A DNA stretch of 64,000 nt from Microbacterium horticulturae (GCF_029094505.1 NZ_CP119108.1:2356001-2420000); one strand, 5' to 3'; shown: positions 1 to 8,006, counted from the stretch's first letter. Program-made: numbers and translations. The notes: generated from the letters alone by a model not told the origin.

Positions 1-2
1 GC

Positions 3-83
3 ACCACAGCGAAGACCATGCCCGAATTCCCGCAGCTGTGGGCCCGCATGCTGGGCGTCGAGTCGGGGGATGCCGCGGCCTAG
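3..83 (+). CDS. aroA: 3-phosphoshikimate 1-carboxyvinyltransferase, C-terminal end (partial)
   Basis: Only the last 26 codons are inside the window. They read TTAKTMPEFPQLWARML followed by a short tail and a TAG stop, which resembles the C-terminus of actinobacterial EPSP synthase (the TTAKT-P-FP-LW pattern). The enzyme joins PEP to shikimate-3-phosphate in the shikimate pathway. The rsgA start lies 13 nt past the stop. An aroA-rsgA neighbourhood is common in Actinobacteria and supports the call. The identification rests on a short tail plus context. Confidence 0.7.
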   Translation, partial: TTAKTMPEFPQLWARMLGVESGDAAA

Positions 84-96
84 CCGCGTCCGCGCC

Positions 97-1149
97 ATGA
101 GCTGGCTCGACGACACCGACGACGACGAACCGGAGTTCGACGAGTCGGATGTGCGCGTCCGCCCGAACCCCAAGGCCAATCGTCCCCGCACCAAGCGGCG
201 ACCCGCCCACGAGGACGCCGTGCTCGCCCGGGTTCTGGGAGTCGACCGCGGACGCTACACCGTGCTTGCGGAAGAGGACGGCCCCGACGAGCACGAAGTG
301 ACGGCCACGCGTGCCCGCGAACTGCGCCGGCAGCCGATCGTCACCGGCGACATCGCGCGCATCGTGGGCGACACGTCCGGCATCGAGGGCTCGCTCGCCC
401 GGATCGTCGGCATCACCGAACGCACGACCCTCCTGCGCCGCAGCGCCGACGACACCGATCAGGTCGAGCGAGTGGTCGTGGCCAACGCCGACCAGATGCT
501 CATCGTCGTGGCCGCGGCCGACCCCGAGCCGAGGGAGAGGCTCGTCGACCGCTACCTCGTCGCGGCGCTGGATGCCGGCATCCAACCCCTCCTCGTCGTG
601 ACGAAGACCGACCTGGCGGACCCGACGGCGTTCCTGCAGCACTTCGACGGCATCGACCTGCGGGTGTTCACGAGCGCGCGCGGCGACATGCCCGTCGACG
701 AGATCGGCGCCGCGCTCGTCGGACACTCCACCGTGTTCGTCGGGCACTCGGGCGTCGGCAAGTCGACCCTGGTGAACGCCCTGGTGCCCGACGCGCAGCG
801 CGCGACCGGGCACGTGAACGAGGTCACGGGACGGGGCCGGCACACGTCGAGCTCGACGGTCTCGTTGCGTTATCGCGGGCCCGACGGCGCCGGCTGGGTC
901 ATCGACACACCCGGGGTGCGCTCGTTCGGTCTCGGGCACGTGGACCCCGCGCACATCCTCGACGCGTTCACCGACCTCGCCGAGGTGGCGAAGGACTGTC
1001 CGCGCGGCTGCACGCACCTGCCCGACGCACCCGACTGCGCAATCCCCGAGGCCGTCGCAGACGGCCGACTGGGCGCCGGGGCCGCGGGCCGCCTGGACTC
1101 GTTGCAGCGACTGCTGACGACGTTCACCGATGCCGCGCACGGGCGGTGA
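97..1149 (+). CDS. rsgA: Ribosome small subunit-dependent GTPase RsgA (YjeQ)
   Basis: Circularly permuted GTPase that checks late 30S subunit maturation. The protein is 350 residues. An N-terminal acidic stretch and OB-fold region (about 1-125) comes first, then G4 TKTD (about 167-170), the P-loop GHSGVGKST (about 215-223), G3 DTPG (about 269) and a C-terminal zinc cluster with Cys/His residues CPRGCTH...DC (about 300-315). The G4-before-G1 order is the family hallmark. I chose ATG 97 because MSWLDD is the usual actinobacterial start; an in-frame ATG at 70 would overlap the aroA end and adds an atypical leader. Confidence 0.95.
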   Translation: MSWLDDTDDDEPEFDESDVRVRPNPKANRPRTKRRPAHEDAVLARVLGVDRGRYTVLAEEDGPDEHEVTATRARELRRQPIVTGDIARIVGDTSGIEGSLARIVGITERTTLLRRSADDTDQVERVVVANADQMLIVVAAADPEPRERLVDRYLVAALDAGIQPLLVVTKTDLADPTAFLQHFDGIDLRVFTSARGDMPVDEIGAALVGHSTVFVGHSGVGKSTLVNALVPDAQRATGHVNEVTGRGRHTSSSTVSLRYRGPDGAGWVIDTPGVRSFGLGHVDPAHILDAFTDLAEVAKDCPRGCTHLPDAPDCAIPEAVADGRLGAGAAGRLDSLQRLLTTFTDAAHGR

Positions 1150-1180
1150 GTCGCGGCATCCCGCATCGTAGGCTGGAGTC

Positions 1181-1648
1181 ATGACCGTTCTGCATGCTGG
1201 AGACACCGCGCCCGATTTCACGCTCACCGATCAGGACGGAAACAGCCTCAGCCTGCACGAGAAGCGCGGGCAGAAGGTCGTCTTGTACTTCTACCCCGCC
1301 GCGATGACACCCGGGTGCACCACTGAGGCCTGTGATTTCCGCGACAGCATCGCCTCACTCGCCGGCGCCGGCTACACCGTGCTCGGCGTCTCGCGCGACA
1401 CCCCGGCGAAGCTGCGCGAGTTCCGCGAGCGCGACGGGCTGACGTTCACGCTGCTGAGCGACCCCGACCACGCCGTGCACGACGCCTACGGCGCCTGGGG
1501 CGAGAAGATGAACTACGGCAAGAAGATCGAAGGCGTGCTGCGCTCGACGTTCGTGATCGACGAGCAGGGCGTCGTCACGCACGCGCAGTACAACGTCAAG
1601 GCCACCGGGCACGTGGCGCGCCTGCGCAAGACGCTGGGGATCGACTAG
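1181..1648 (+). CDS. bcp: Thioredoxin-dependent thiol peroxidase, BCP/PrxQ type
   Basis: A 155-residue peroxiredoxin that reduces hydroperoxides with electrons from thioredoxin. The motif TPGCTTEAC places the peroxidatic cysteine at 46 and the resolving cysteine at 51, the spacing of the BCP/PrxQ group; the AhpC-TSA fold fills the whole length. A TAGGCT hexamer at 1169-1174 lies exactly 6 nt before the ATG, so the transcript may be leaderless, although GGAG in the same gap could serve as a very close Shine-Dalgarno. It follows rsgA by 31 nt. Confidence 0.93.
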   Translation: MTVLHAGDTAPDFTLTDQDGNSLSLHEKRGQKVVLYFYPAAMTPGCTTEACDFRDSIASLAGAGYTVLGVSRDTPAKLREFRERDGLTFTLLSDPDHAVHDAYGAWGEKMNYGKKIEGVLRSTFVIDEQGVVTHAQYNVKATGHVARLRKTLGID

Positions 1649-1681
1649 CGCGGCCCCCGGCGGTCGCTGTACGTTGGGCGC

Positions 1682-1984
1682 ATGACGAACACGACAGCCG
1701 CGGGTGGCGGCCGGTCCGAGGTCAGGGTTACTCCGGCTACACTCGCGACCAGAGTAGTGATCGTCGTTCAAGGCGCCCTCACCGTGGGACTGACAATGGC
1801 GTTCCTGCCCGTCGGCGTGGTCGCCGTGCTGGTGAACGCCATCCTCGCGTTCGTGTCGCACGGCATCAATCGGAAGCTGTTCGCTACCTTCGCGATCATC
1901 GGAGGAGCACTCGCCCTGGCGATCGGTCTGGGCCTCATGGCCGCTTCCTCCTCCGGCATCACCCAGGTCGTACAGCTCGGCTAG
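1682..1984 (+). CDS. Small membrane protein of unknown function
   Basis: A 100-residue protein that I do not recognise. After a Gly/Ser-rich start it has hydrophobic segments at about 27-60 (probably two helices with a short turn) and 70-90, with SHGINRK as a likely cytoplasmic loop. A TACGTT hexamer at 1670-1675 sits 6 nt before the ATG, which suggests a leaderless promoter. Its TAG stop is built from the same CTAG palindrome as the stop of the convergent gene that ends at 1981. Confidence 0.7.
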   Translation: MTNTTAAGGGRSEVRVTPATLATRVVIVVQGALTVGLTMAFLPVGVVAVLVNAILAFVSHGINRKLFATFAIIGGALALAIGLGLMAASSSGITQVVQLG

Positions 1985-2394
1985 CGGCGCCCACCGTCGT
2001 TCGACGCATCGTCGGCACGCCGCTCGGCGCCCGCGCGGCGCACGTCGAGGATCAACGGTACGAGGCCCACGACGCCGACCACGGCGATGGCCAGTCCGAT
2101 CAGCGGATGGGCATATCCTCCGGTCGCCGCTCCGAGCGCGACGGCGAGGATGAGCAGCTGCGTGACAATCCCGCCGGAGCGGCCCCACGAGATGCCGCGC
2201 GCGACGCCGACCGCGAAGGCGCCCACCGCGACCGCCCCGACGAGTGTCAGCACAAGCAGGGCGATGCCGCTGGCGATCGAGACCGAGTCACCCTCACCGA
2301 GCGCGATGATCTGCCAGACAGCGAGGGCCAGGATGCCGAGAGCCTGCAGCCCGAGGACGATCGCAGCCACGCGCGCCGCGGGGTTTGTCTGCAT
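1981..2394 (-). CDS. Four-helix membrane protein of unknown function
   Basis: A 137-residue protein with four predicted membrane segments (about 8-30, 38-66, 75-93, 96-117) and a basic hydrophilic tail ending NDGGRR. I see no catalytic motif and cannot name the family. AAAGGG lies about 7 nt upstream of the ATG at 2394 and supports the start. The gene converges on its left-hand neighbour and shares the stop palindrome with it. It diverges from whiB1. Confidence 0.75.
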   Translation of the reverse strand: MQTNPAARVAAIVLGLQALGILALAVWQIIALGEGDSVSIASGIALLVLTLVGAVAVGAFAVGVARGISWGRSGGIVTQLLILAVALGAATGGYAHPLIGLAIAVVGVVGLVPLILDVRRAGAERRADDASNDGGRR

Positions 2395-2661
2395 CGTTCA
2401 TCGCCCTTTCGAGACAGTGTGTAGCGTTTGTCAGCACCCTCCATGCCTCTCGGGCGACTGACAGCACACGGCACGGTTTTCACCAGAGAAAACCCTTGAT
2501 TAGACCGCACCGCTGTGGAACCATGGAACATGTTGTGTGCTCCCACAGCGCGGTGGGGCGAGCATTCCGCTCGCGCAACGTCCAGGTTACCGGAACCCGA
2601 ATCCGACCTGGGACCGAACCCGACACGACACCACGTGACGTCTCACTCAAGGAGCACCCCC
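2395..2661. promoter_or_regulatory. whiB1 upstream region with inverted repeat
   Basis: This 267 nt gap separates two divergent genes. At 2477-2496 there is a perfect inverted repeat, GGTTTTC-N6-GAAAACC. At 2534-2547 is TGTG-N6-CACA, which resembles half-sites of a CRP-type operator but has a spacer 2 nt shorter than the usual TGTGA-N6-TCACA layout. In M. tuberculosis whiB1 is controlled by the CRP homologue, so a regulator site here is plausible. AAGGAG at 2649-2654 is the whiB1 ribosome binding site. The bound protein is inferred, not shown. Confidence 0.4.
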
Positions 2662-2910
2662 ATGGATTGGCGCGACAAAGCCGCTTGCCTCACAGTCGAC
2701 CCGGAACTCTTCTTTCCGGTCGGCAACACCGGTCCTGCCGTCGAGCAGATCGAAAAGGCCAAGGCGGTGTGCGCCCGGTGCACGGTCACCGAGATCTGCC
2801 TGCAGTACGCGCTGGAGACCGGTCAGGACTCCGGCGTCTGGGGCGGTCTGTCTGAGGACGAGCGTCGCGCCCTGAAGCGCCGCGCCGCCCGCGCCCGCCG
2901 CGCCTCCTGA
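2662..2910 (+). CDS. whiB1: WhiB-family iron-sulfur transcription factor, WhiB1/WblE group
   Basis: An 82-residue protein starting MDWRDKAAC and ending in a basic tail. The four cluster cysteines are C9, C37, C40 and C46 (C-x2-C-x5-C), followed by the GVWGG turn and the basic SEDERRALKRR helix. Sequence and length match M. tuberculosis WhiB1, a 4Fe-4S protein that responds to NO and binds the primary sigma factor. The start is fixed by AAGGAG 7 nt upstream. The next gene, pdtaS, lies on the opposite strand as in mycobacteria (Rv3219/Rv3220c), which supports the subgroup. Confidence 0.93.
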   Translation: MDWRDKAACLTVDPELFFPVGNTGPAVEQIEKAKAVCARCTVTEICLQYALETGQDSGVWGGLSEDERRALKRRAARARRAS

Positions 2911-2952
2911 CACGCGCGCCGCGCGCGGGTCGGTCCCTGCCGTCGAGGCGCG

Positions 2953-4446
2953 TCAGACGACGTCGCGCTCGAGATAGCGCAGCGGAATGTCGATCGTGAC
3001 CTCGGTACCCTCGCCATTCAGCGTGTGCCAGTCGATCGATCCGCTGAGCTCACCCTGGATGAGCGTGCGCACGATCTGGGTGCCCAGGCCCTGACCGACC
3101 TGCCCCTCGGGCAGTCCCACGCCTGTGTCGCGCACCCGCACCTCGAGCTTCTCGTCGGTGCGCTCGGCGCTGATCTCGACGTCACCCTCCTTGCCGGCCA
3201 GCCCATGCTCGACGGCGTTGGTGACCAGTTCGGTCAACGCGAGCGCCAGCGGCGTCGCGTACTCGCTGGGCAAGGTCCCGAAGCGCCCCGTCGTGTGCGT
3301 CTTGGCCTGCGTGCCCGCACCGGCCGCCACCTCGGCGACGAGCTTGAGCACGCGCTGGAAGACGTCGTCGAAATCGACGGCCTGCGCCAGCCCTTGGGCG
3401 AGCGTGTCATGGACGACCGCAATCGCCGATACGCGGCGCATGGCCTGTGTCAGGGCATCGCGCGCCTCGTCTGAGTGCGTGCGACGCGCCTGGATGCGCA
3501 GCAGCGACGCCACCGTCTGCAGGTTGTTCTTCACCCGGTGGTGGATCTCGCGGATCGTGGCGTCCTTGGTGATGAGCTCTTGCTCCTGATGACGCATCTC
3601 GGTGACGTCGCGACACAAGACGACGGCGCCGATACGGGTGCCGTGATCGCGCAGCGGGATGGTGCGCAGGGAGATCGTCACACCCCGGGCGTCGACGTCG
3701 GCGCGCCACGGAGCCCGGCCGGTGAGCACGAGCGGCAGCGACTCGTCGAACTGTCTCTTCTCGGGCAGGATGTCGGTGACGACCTTCACGAGCGACTCGC
3801 CCTCGAGCTCGTCGTCGAATCCGAGCCGGTTGAACGCCGAGAGGGCGTTGGGGCTCGCGAAGGTGGCCATGCCGTCGACATCGAGCCGGATCAGGCCGTC
3901 CGCAGCGCGCGGAGCGCCGCGGCGGGGACCGGTCGGCGCGGACAGATCGGGGAAATCGCCGCACGCGATCATGCCGAACAGGTCGTCGGCGCACTCGTTG
4001 AAGGTGATCTGCTGCCGCGACGGCGTGCGCGCCTCGCTCAGGTTCGTGTGGCGGGTGAGAACACCGATGACCTTGGGCTGCTCCCCCGGGCGCGGCGGCT
4101 CGCGCACGATCGGCACCGCGCGCACGCGCGTCGGCGTCTCTTCGAACCAGTCGGGCGAGGCCGAGTCGACGATCTGCCCGCTTGTGAATGCCGACTTCAC
4201 CTGGGCGCGCCACTGCGGGCGCACCCGCTCGCCGACGATGTCGCGGTAGAAGAGCGTCGCCGCTCCCCCGGGCCGGGTGTGCGCGACGGCGGTGAACTGC
4301 GTGTCGGCCGTCGGCACCCACATGACGATGTCAGCAGAGGCAAGGTCGGCCAGCAGCTGTCCGTCACCGGCGAGGCGGTGCAGCCATTCCACGTCGGCCT
4401 CATTGGACAGGCCCTGGGCGTAGACGAGATCAGTGAGCGTCGACAC
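2953..4446 (-). CDS. pdtaS: Two-component sensor histidine kinase PdtaS
   Basis: A 497-residue cytoplasmic kinase. It has an N-terminal GAF-like region (about 1-155), a PAS domain (about 180-290), a HisKA_2 helix REIHHRVKNNLQT with the phosphoacceptor near residue 302, and a HATPase_c domain with ELVTNAVEHG and GVGLPEG motifs. In mycobacteria PdtaS phosphorylates the ANTAR antiterminator PdtaR; no pdtaR is visible here. The start is GTG. A TAGGCT hexamer at 4453-4458 lies 6 nt upstream and includes the TAG stop of the preceding CpaE-like gene, so a leaderless promoter may be embedded in that gene's end. Confidence 0.93.
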   Translation of the reverse strand: MSTLTDLVYAQGLSNEADVEWLHRLAGDGQLLADLASADIVMWVPTADTQFTAVAHTRPGGAATLFYRDIVGERVRPQWRAQVKSAFTSGQIVDSASPDWFEETPTRVRAVPIVREPPRPGEQPKVIGVLTRHTNLSEARTPSRQQITFNECADDLFGMIACGDFPDLSAPTGPRRGAPRAADGLIRLDVDGMATFASPNALSAFNRLGFDDELEGESLVKVVTDILPEKRQFDESLPLVLTGRAPWRADVDARGVTISLRTIPLRDHGTRIGAVVLCRDVTEMRHQEQELITKDATIREIHHRVKNNLQTVASLLRIQARRTHSDEARDALTQAMRRVSAIAVVHDTLAQGLAQAVDFDDVFQRVLKLVAEVAAGAGTQAKTHTTGRFGTLPSEYATPLALALTELVTNAVEHGLAGKEGDVEISAERTDEKLEVRVRDTGVGLPEGQVGQGLGTQIVRTLIQGELSGSIDWHTLNGEGTEVTIDIPLRYLERDVV

Positions 4447-4455
4447 GGAATCAGC

Positions 4456-5706
4456 CTACGGTGCCGTAACCCCCTGCGCGACGCGCACCCGCGGCCGTGT
4501 CCGCATCTTCCGCTGCTCGGCGCGGGTGAACACCAGCGGCGGTGCAATGGCGTCGGCCGCGAATCGGCGCACGGCCAGCGGCAATGCGCTCTTGGGTGCG
4601 ATGTCGGCCATCGGCCGTGCGGCCAGCAGCGCGGCATCCACCCCACGCACGTCGAGCGGCACGAACCAGACATCGCGGATGCCGGCGAATCGCTCGAGCG
4701 TGCGCCGGATCTGCCCGCGCGCATCGATGCCGAGCGCCCCAGGTCGCACCTTGTTCGCGATCACCGCGATGGGTGTGGCGCCGACGACCGCACGCAGCTC
4801 GCCGTAGCCGCGGAGGAACCGTGCGACGCCCACCGGGTCGGCCGAGAGCACGGCGACGATCCGATCGGCGGCACGCAGCGCCGCGAGGGCGGCGGCGTTG
4901 CGACGCGGTCCGTCGGTCAGGTCGCTGACGATCTCTTCGTCGCTCTCCAGGGCGGCCGCGGCATCCACCACCGTGTACTCGGCCCAGTCTCGACACGCCC
5001 CCAGCGCGGCGCTCACCCGTCGCTCGCCGAGCTCGGGCCAGCGCCCCGGCCGGTTGATGCCCGGCAGCACCGCCACCGTGCCGTCGCGGACAGGGACGGG
5101 GGTACTTATGCGATCGAGCTCGGCGGCGTCGAGCACGCCGCGCTCGGCCTGCCGGCAGGCGGCCGCGAACCCGGGGCCCTCATCGGCGAGCCCCAGCAGG
5201 AGCGCCAGCGACGGCGCGTGGCTGTCGGCGTCGAGGAGTCCGACCCGACGCCCGCCGCGGCTGAGCTCGGAGGCGATCTCGATCGCCAAGGTCGAGCGAC
5301 CGGGCGCGCCGTGCGGGCCCCAGACCGTGATGATCTGTCCCGCCGTGGCAGGTGCGACCGGCGCCGGAGCCGCGGCCGGGGCTGCCAAGATCTCGGCGAT
5401 GGTCCACGCGTCAGCGTCGGCGGGCAGCACCGGACCCAGCCCGAACGCCGCGGCGCGGCGGGCATCATCACCCGCGCACAGCGGCACGATCCGGGCGCCT
5501 GCACGATCGCACGCCTGCACGAGCTCGGGGGTGAGCGCGCGCGCGGTGGCCTCGAGCACGAGCGCATCGACTCCGGTCAGCAAACCGGCGGCGGCACCGG
5601 CGGCGAGCTGTTCGGGCGCAACGGTCGCGCGCACGGTCACCCCGGCGCGGATGAGGTCGTCGGCCAGCTGCGCGGCGTGGGATGCTGCGACGACGACGGT
5701 CGGCAT
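4456..5706 (-). CDS. CpaE/MinD-like P-loop ATPase with altered P-loop
   Basis: A 416-residue protein with an N-terminal receiver-like region (about 1-110) and a MinD/ParA-type domain: P-loop region GPHGAPGRST (about 128-137), DADSHAPSL, then VVDAAAALES and VANKVRPGA. This is the CpaE layout used in pilus assembly and polar positioning systems. The usual P-loop lysine is replaced by arginine, so normal ATP hydrolysis is doubtful. The ATG shares one base with the upstream stop (TGATG), so it is translationally coupled to the SAF-domain gene. No pilin or CpaF gene is visible in the window. Confidence 0.8.
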   Translation of the reverse strand: MPTVVVAASHAAQLADDLIRAGVTVRATVAPEQLAAGAAAGLLTGVDALVLEATARALTPELVQACDRAGARIVPLCAGDDARRAAAFGLGPVLPADADAWTIAEILAAPAAAPAPVAPATAGQIITVWGPHGAPGRSTLAIEIASELSRGGRRVGLLDADSHAPSLALLLGLADEGPGFAAACRQAERGVLDAAELDRISTPVPVRDGTVAVLPGINRPGRWPELGERRVSAALGACRDWAEYTVVDAAAALESDEEIVSDLTDGPRRNAAALAALRAADRIVAVLSADPVGVARFLRGYGELRAVVGATPIAVIANKVRPGALGIDARGQIRRTLERFAGIRDVWFVPLDVRGVDAALLAARPMADIAPKSALPLAVRRFAADAIAPPLVFTRAEQRKMRTRPRVRVAQGVTAP

Positions 5707-6359
5707 CAGCGCCCTCCCGCCGGCACGACCGACAGCTCGGCATCGGCGGCGATCGCGGCGAGCGCGGCCGCGACGTCTGCACGCGGGATCACGAGCTCGA
5801 CCGCGTCGGCACCGCCGCCGATCATCGAGTCGTCGTGCGTCACCGACACGACCGTGGCTGCGGCGACGAGCACGCTCGGGGTCGCGTACCCGCCGTCCTC
5901 GGTGGGCATCGCCGCCCACAGGTCGACCGCCGTGCCGGCGACCACACCGCTGGGCACCGTCACGCTGCTGTGCACGACGACGGTCGTCGTCTCCGACTGC
6001 GCAGCCGGCGCGGCCGCGGCGATGGGGACCAGCTCGCCGGCGCCGATCGTGCGCGTGGCCACCAGGCCGTCGAGGGTTGCTCCGGGTGCCAGATAGGCGT
6101 CGCCGGATCGCCCCAGCGACACGTCGACGACGGTGAAGTCGGCGGTGGTCATCGCATCTCCCGGCACGATCGTGTGCGCGGCGGCATAGACGGGAGCCGT
6201 CTGCCGCGACAGGGCCACCACGGCCCACACACCGGCGATGGAGGCGACGATGAGTCCCACACCGAGGAAGAACCGGATGTCGGTCCAGAATCCGCGCCGG
6301 CGGGGCCGCACCGGGGTGGGGATCGGCGGCGCGGCGACACGGTCTTCCACAGCTGTCAT
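5706..6359 (-). CDS. SAF-domain protein, CpaB/RcpC-like
   Basis: A 217-residue protein with a Pro/Arg-rich cytoplasmic start, one membrane helix (about 29-51) and an extracytoplasmic SAF domain (about 58-125) carrying the pattern IVPGDAMTTADFTVVDV. SAF domains of the CpaB/RcpC type occur in Flp pilus assembly proteins. It is coupled to the CpaE-like gene through TGATG. A DnaA-box-like TTATCCACA lies about 40 nt upstream of the ATG. Function in pilus assembly is inferred from domain pairing only. Confidence 0.8.
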   Translation of the reverse strand: MTAVEDRVAAPPIPTPVRPRRRGFWTDIRFFLGVGLIVASIAGVWAVVALSRQTAPVYAAAHTIVPGDAMTTADFTVVDVSLGRSGDAYLAPGATLDGLVATRTIGAGELVPIAAAAPAAQSETTTVVVHSSVTVPSGVVAGTAVDLWAAMPTEDGGYATPSVLVAAATVVSVTHDDSMIGGGADAVELVIPRADVAAALAAIAADAELSVVPAGGR

Positions 6360-6398
6360 GTCTTCATCGTGCCGCAGTCGGGAGAAGAGCGTCGAAAG

Positions 6399-6407
6399 TT
6401 ATCCACA
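6399..6407 (+). promoter_or_regulatory. DnaA-box-like site TTATCCACA
   Basis: A perfect TTATCCACA nonamer sits inside the context GAAAGTTATCCACAGG in the divergent gap between the SAF gene and the HTH gene. The same nonamer in nearly the same context recurs at 7398-7406. Related sites are at 12431 and 13374. DnaA binding is known for this sequence in other bacteria; here it is inferred. Confidence 0.5.
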
Positions 6408-6456
6408 GGCGGAATCCGGAAGGTGCACGCGCTCCGTTCCCCGCGATAATGAGTGC

Positions 6457-6738
6457 ATGCCCGACACGCCCCCTGCCCCGGAGCGCTTCGTGACTCCTGC
6501 CGAGGTCGCGGAGGTCCTCGGCCTGTCCGTCGACGAGGTCGTCGCCCTCGCCATCGAAGGGCAGCTGCGCGGCGTGCGTGTGGGCACCCCCGCGCGCTGG
6601 CGGATCGCCGAAGACAGTGTCGCCGCCTACCTCGACGAACAGACCGAGCAGACGCGGCGGATGGCGCTGTGGCGCCAGTCGAACGCGGCGAGCTTTCCCG
6701 AGCTGTGGGGCACGGGCGAAGTGCGCCGCCCCGACTGA
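6457..6738 (+). CDS. BldC/excisionase-type helix-turn-helix protein
   Basis: A 93-residue protein with a winged MerR-type HTH at about 8-60 (FVTPAEVAEVLGLSVDEVVALA...GVRVGTPARWRIAEDSV), the layout seen in BldC and excisionase-like DNA-binding domains, followed by a charged helical tail ending LWGTGEVRRPD. GATAAT at 6445-6450 is exactly 6 nt before the ATG, indicating a leaderless start. It diverges from the SAF/CpaE pair. There is no integrase nearby, so a role as a small transcription factor fits better than phage excision. Confidence 0.8.
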   Translation: MPDTPPAPERFVTPAEVAEVLGLSVDEVVALAIEGQLRGVRVGTPARWRIAEDSVAAYLDEQTEQTRRMALWRQSNAASFPELWGTGEVRRPD

Positions 6739-6761
6739 GCCGGCACGTCGGCCGGTATCGC

Positions 6762-7358
6762 TCAGACGCCGACGTCGCGTGCCTCGATGCGCACCCACGC
6801 CAACGCCGACAGCGGCACCATGCGCACGCCCTGGATGCTTCCGCTCCGACGCGGCGCATCCACGTCGTGCAGCGCGACGTCGAGGTGATCGGCCAGAGCG
6901 CGGTCGATCGTGCCGACGAGGCTCCGGCCCACGCGCAGATGCAGCGTGACCGGCACGCGGCGACGCGCGAGATTGCGCAGCACGAAGCCCAGCGTCATGC
7001 GCTCCGCGAGGCGCCGAGGGCCGGGCGCGTCGGCGCGGGCGCTGCGCAGCAGCTCGGCCTCCGGCATCCCGATCCCGACCGCGGCATCGAGAGCGACGAC
7101 GGTCGTCCGCCCGTCAGAACTCTGCAACGCCGCCCAGTCGGCGCCGACGGCGGTGACCGTACCGGTGAGCACCGCACCGTCGGCGAGATCGACCGTCACG
7201 GTTGATCCGGAGTCCGCGGCCAGCGTCTGCAGCCGCTCGCGCAGGCCCAACCGCGAGATGCGCAGCCGCTCGGCCTCGGAGTCGAGGGCCGCCCGCTCAG
7301 CCTCCCATTCGGAGTCGAGCTGACCCTCGAGGTCTTCGAAGAACCTGTCCCACCGCAC
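6762..7358 (-). CDS. Conserved actinobacterial protein of unknown function
   Basis: A 198-residue soluble protein. An N-terminal charged helix (about 1-45, RFFEDLEGQLDSEWEAERAAL) leads into two beta-rich segments (about 52-95 and 120-190) that look like small Sm/SH3-like barrels (STVTVDLADGAVLTGTVTAVGADWAALQ). I do not know a named family. The start is GTG with TACTCT at 7365-7370 exactly 6 nt upstream, fitting a leaderless transcript. A second TTATCCACA site lies about 40 nt upstream. Confidence 0.7.
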   Translation of the reverse strand: MRWDRFFEDLEGQLDSEWEAERAALDSEAERLRISRLGLRERLQTLAADSGSTVTVDLADGAVLTGTVTAVGADWAALQSSDGRTTVVALDAAVGIGMPEAELLRSARADAPGPRRLAERMTLGFVLRNLARRRVPVTLHLRVGRSLVGTIDRALADHLDVALHDVDAPRRSGSIQGVRMVPLSALAWVRIEARDVGV

Positions 7359-7397
7359 GGTGAGAGAGTATGCGATCGGGGCGATCAGGCCGGAAAG

Positions 7398-7406
7398 TTA
7401 TCCACA
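7398..7406 (+). promoter_or_regulatory. DnaA-box-like site TTATCCACA
   Basis: Second perfect nonamer, in the context GGAAAGTTATCCACAGG. It lies between the divergent genes at 6762-7358 and 7514-7939, at about the same distance from a minus-strand start codon as the copy at 6399. Confidence 0.5.
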
Positions 7407-7513
7407 GGTGAGAGGGTTCTCATCATGCTGGGAGTTCGCTGTGTGCTCTACTGGTGCCCGGAAGACCTGACCTGACGCGTCGGGCGCCCGGCGATGACGA
7501 GAGGCTGTGTTCG

Positions 7514-7939
7514 ATGGCGATGTATTCAGCGGTTCCATCCGTCTCGCGGTATGTGCGCGACCCGGATCCGGGAGCCGCCGAACGCACGAGCGCCGACCAG
7601 CTGCCCGACCCCGAGCCCCTCCTCCGCAACCTCACCCAGGGCGTACTCGAGGTGCTCGCCGGCATCCGCGATGTCAATCAGCTCGCACGCTGGATGACCG
7701 AAGACGCTTTCCGATCGCTTGCCACACGCGCGGCGCTGGCCACCCGGGCGCGCAGCGCACGCGGCGTGTCGGCCGCGCGCCCGGTGCACGCCGTCCGCTC
7801 GGTGCACATGACGGCGCCCGCCGACGACGCGGTCGAGGCCGTCGTCGTCATCGGCGGCCCCGCCCGCACGCGTGCCCTGGCGATCCGCCTCGAAGGGCTG
7901 GACCACCGCTGGCGCGCATCGTCCGTCGCGCTGCTGTGA
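7514..7939 (+). CDS. Rv3235-family protein
   Basis: A 141-residue protein with a low-complexity start and a C-terminal domain (about 50-141) resembling the actinobacterial Rv3235 family, which sits near secA in many genomes. Family function is unknown. The chosen start MAMYSAVPSV has GAGAGG about 9 nt upstream; an in-frame ATG at 7454 would add 20 residues. A perfect 26 bp palindrome begins on the base after the stop codon and probably ends transcription from both sides. Confidence 0.7.
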   Translation: MAMYSAVPSVSRYVRDPDPGAAERTSADQLPDPEPLLRNLTQGVLEVLAGIRDVNQLARWMTEDAFRSLATRAALATRARSARGVSAARPVHAVRSVHMTAPADDAVEAVVVIGGPARTRALAIRLEGLDHRWRASSVALL

Positions 7940-7965
7940 TGCTGTGCGGGCCGGCCCGCACAGCA
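7940..7965. terminator. Perfect 26 bp palindrome, bidirectional terminator
   Basis: The palindrome has half-site TGCTGTGCGGGCC and no loop. It lies between the convergent Rv3235-like gene and alaA. There is no T-run; loopless, U-poor hairpins are commonly proposed as actinobacterial terminators. Confidence 0.65.
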
Positions 7966-7970
7966 CCGTG

Positions 7971-8006
7971 CGCTACTGCCTGTACGAGCGCTACTGCCTG
8001 TACGAG
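7971..8006 (-). repeat. 18 bp tandem duplication covering the alaA stop
   Basis: The 18 bp unit CGCTACTGCCTGTACGAG occurs twice, head to tail and without mismatch, at 7971-7988 and 7989-8006. On the minus strand it carries the last codons (SYRQ) and TAG stop of alaA; the outer copy holds a second, in-frame YRQ-TAG as a backup. Confidence 0.9.

Noticed and set aside
2534..2547. CRP operator upstream of whiB1
   Set aside because: TGTG and CACA halves are 6 nt apart where the CRP site needs 8; noted only as part of the upstream region.
3475..6096. Long open frame opposite pdtaS and the CpaE-like gene
   Set aside because: The composition is the Arg/His-rich pattern typical of shadow frames; it crosses two real genes on the other strand.
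6457..6738. Phage excisionase
   Set aside because: The HTH type fits, but no integrase, attachment site or phage gene is near; a BldC-like regulator is more likely.
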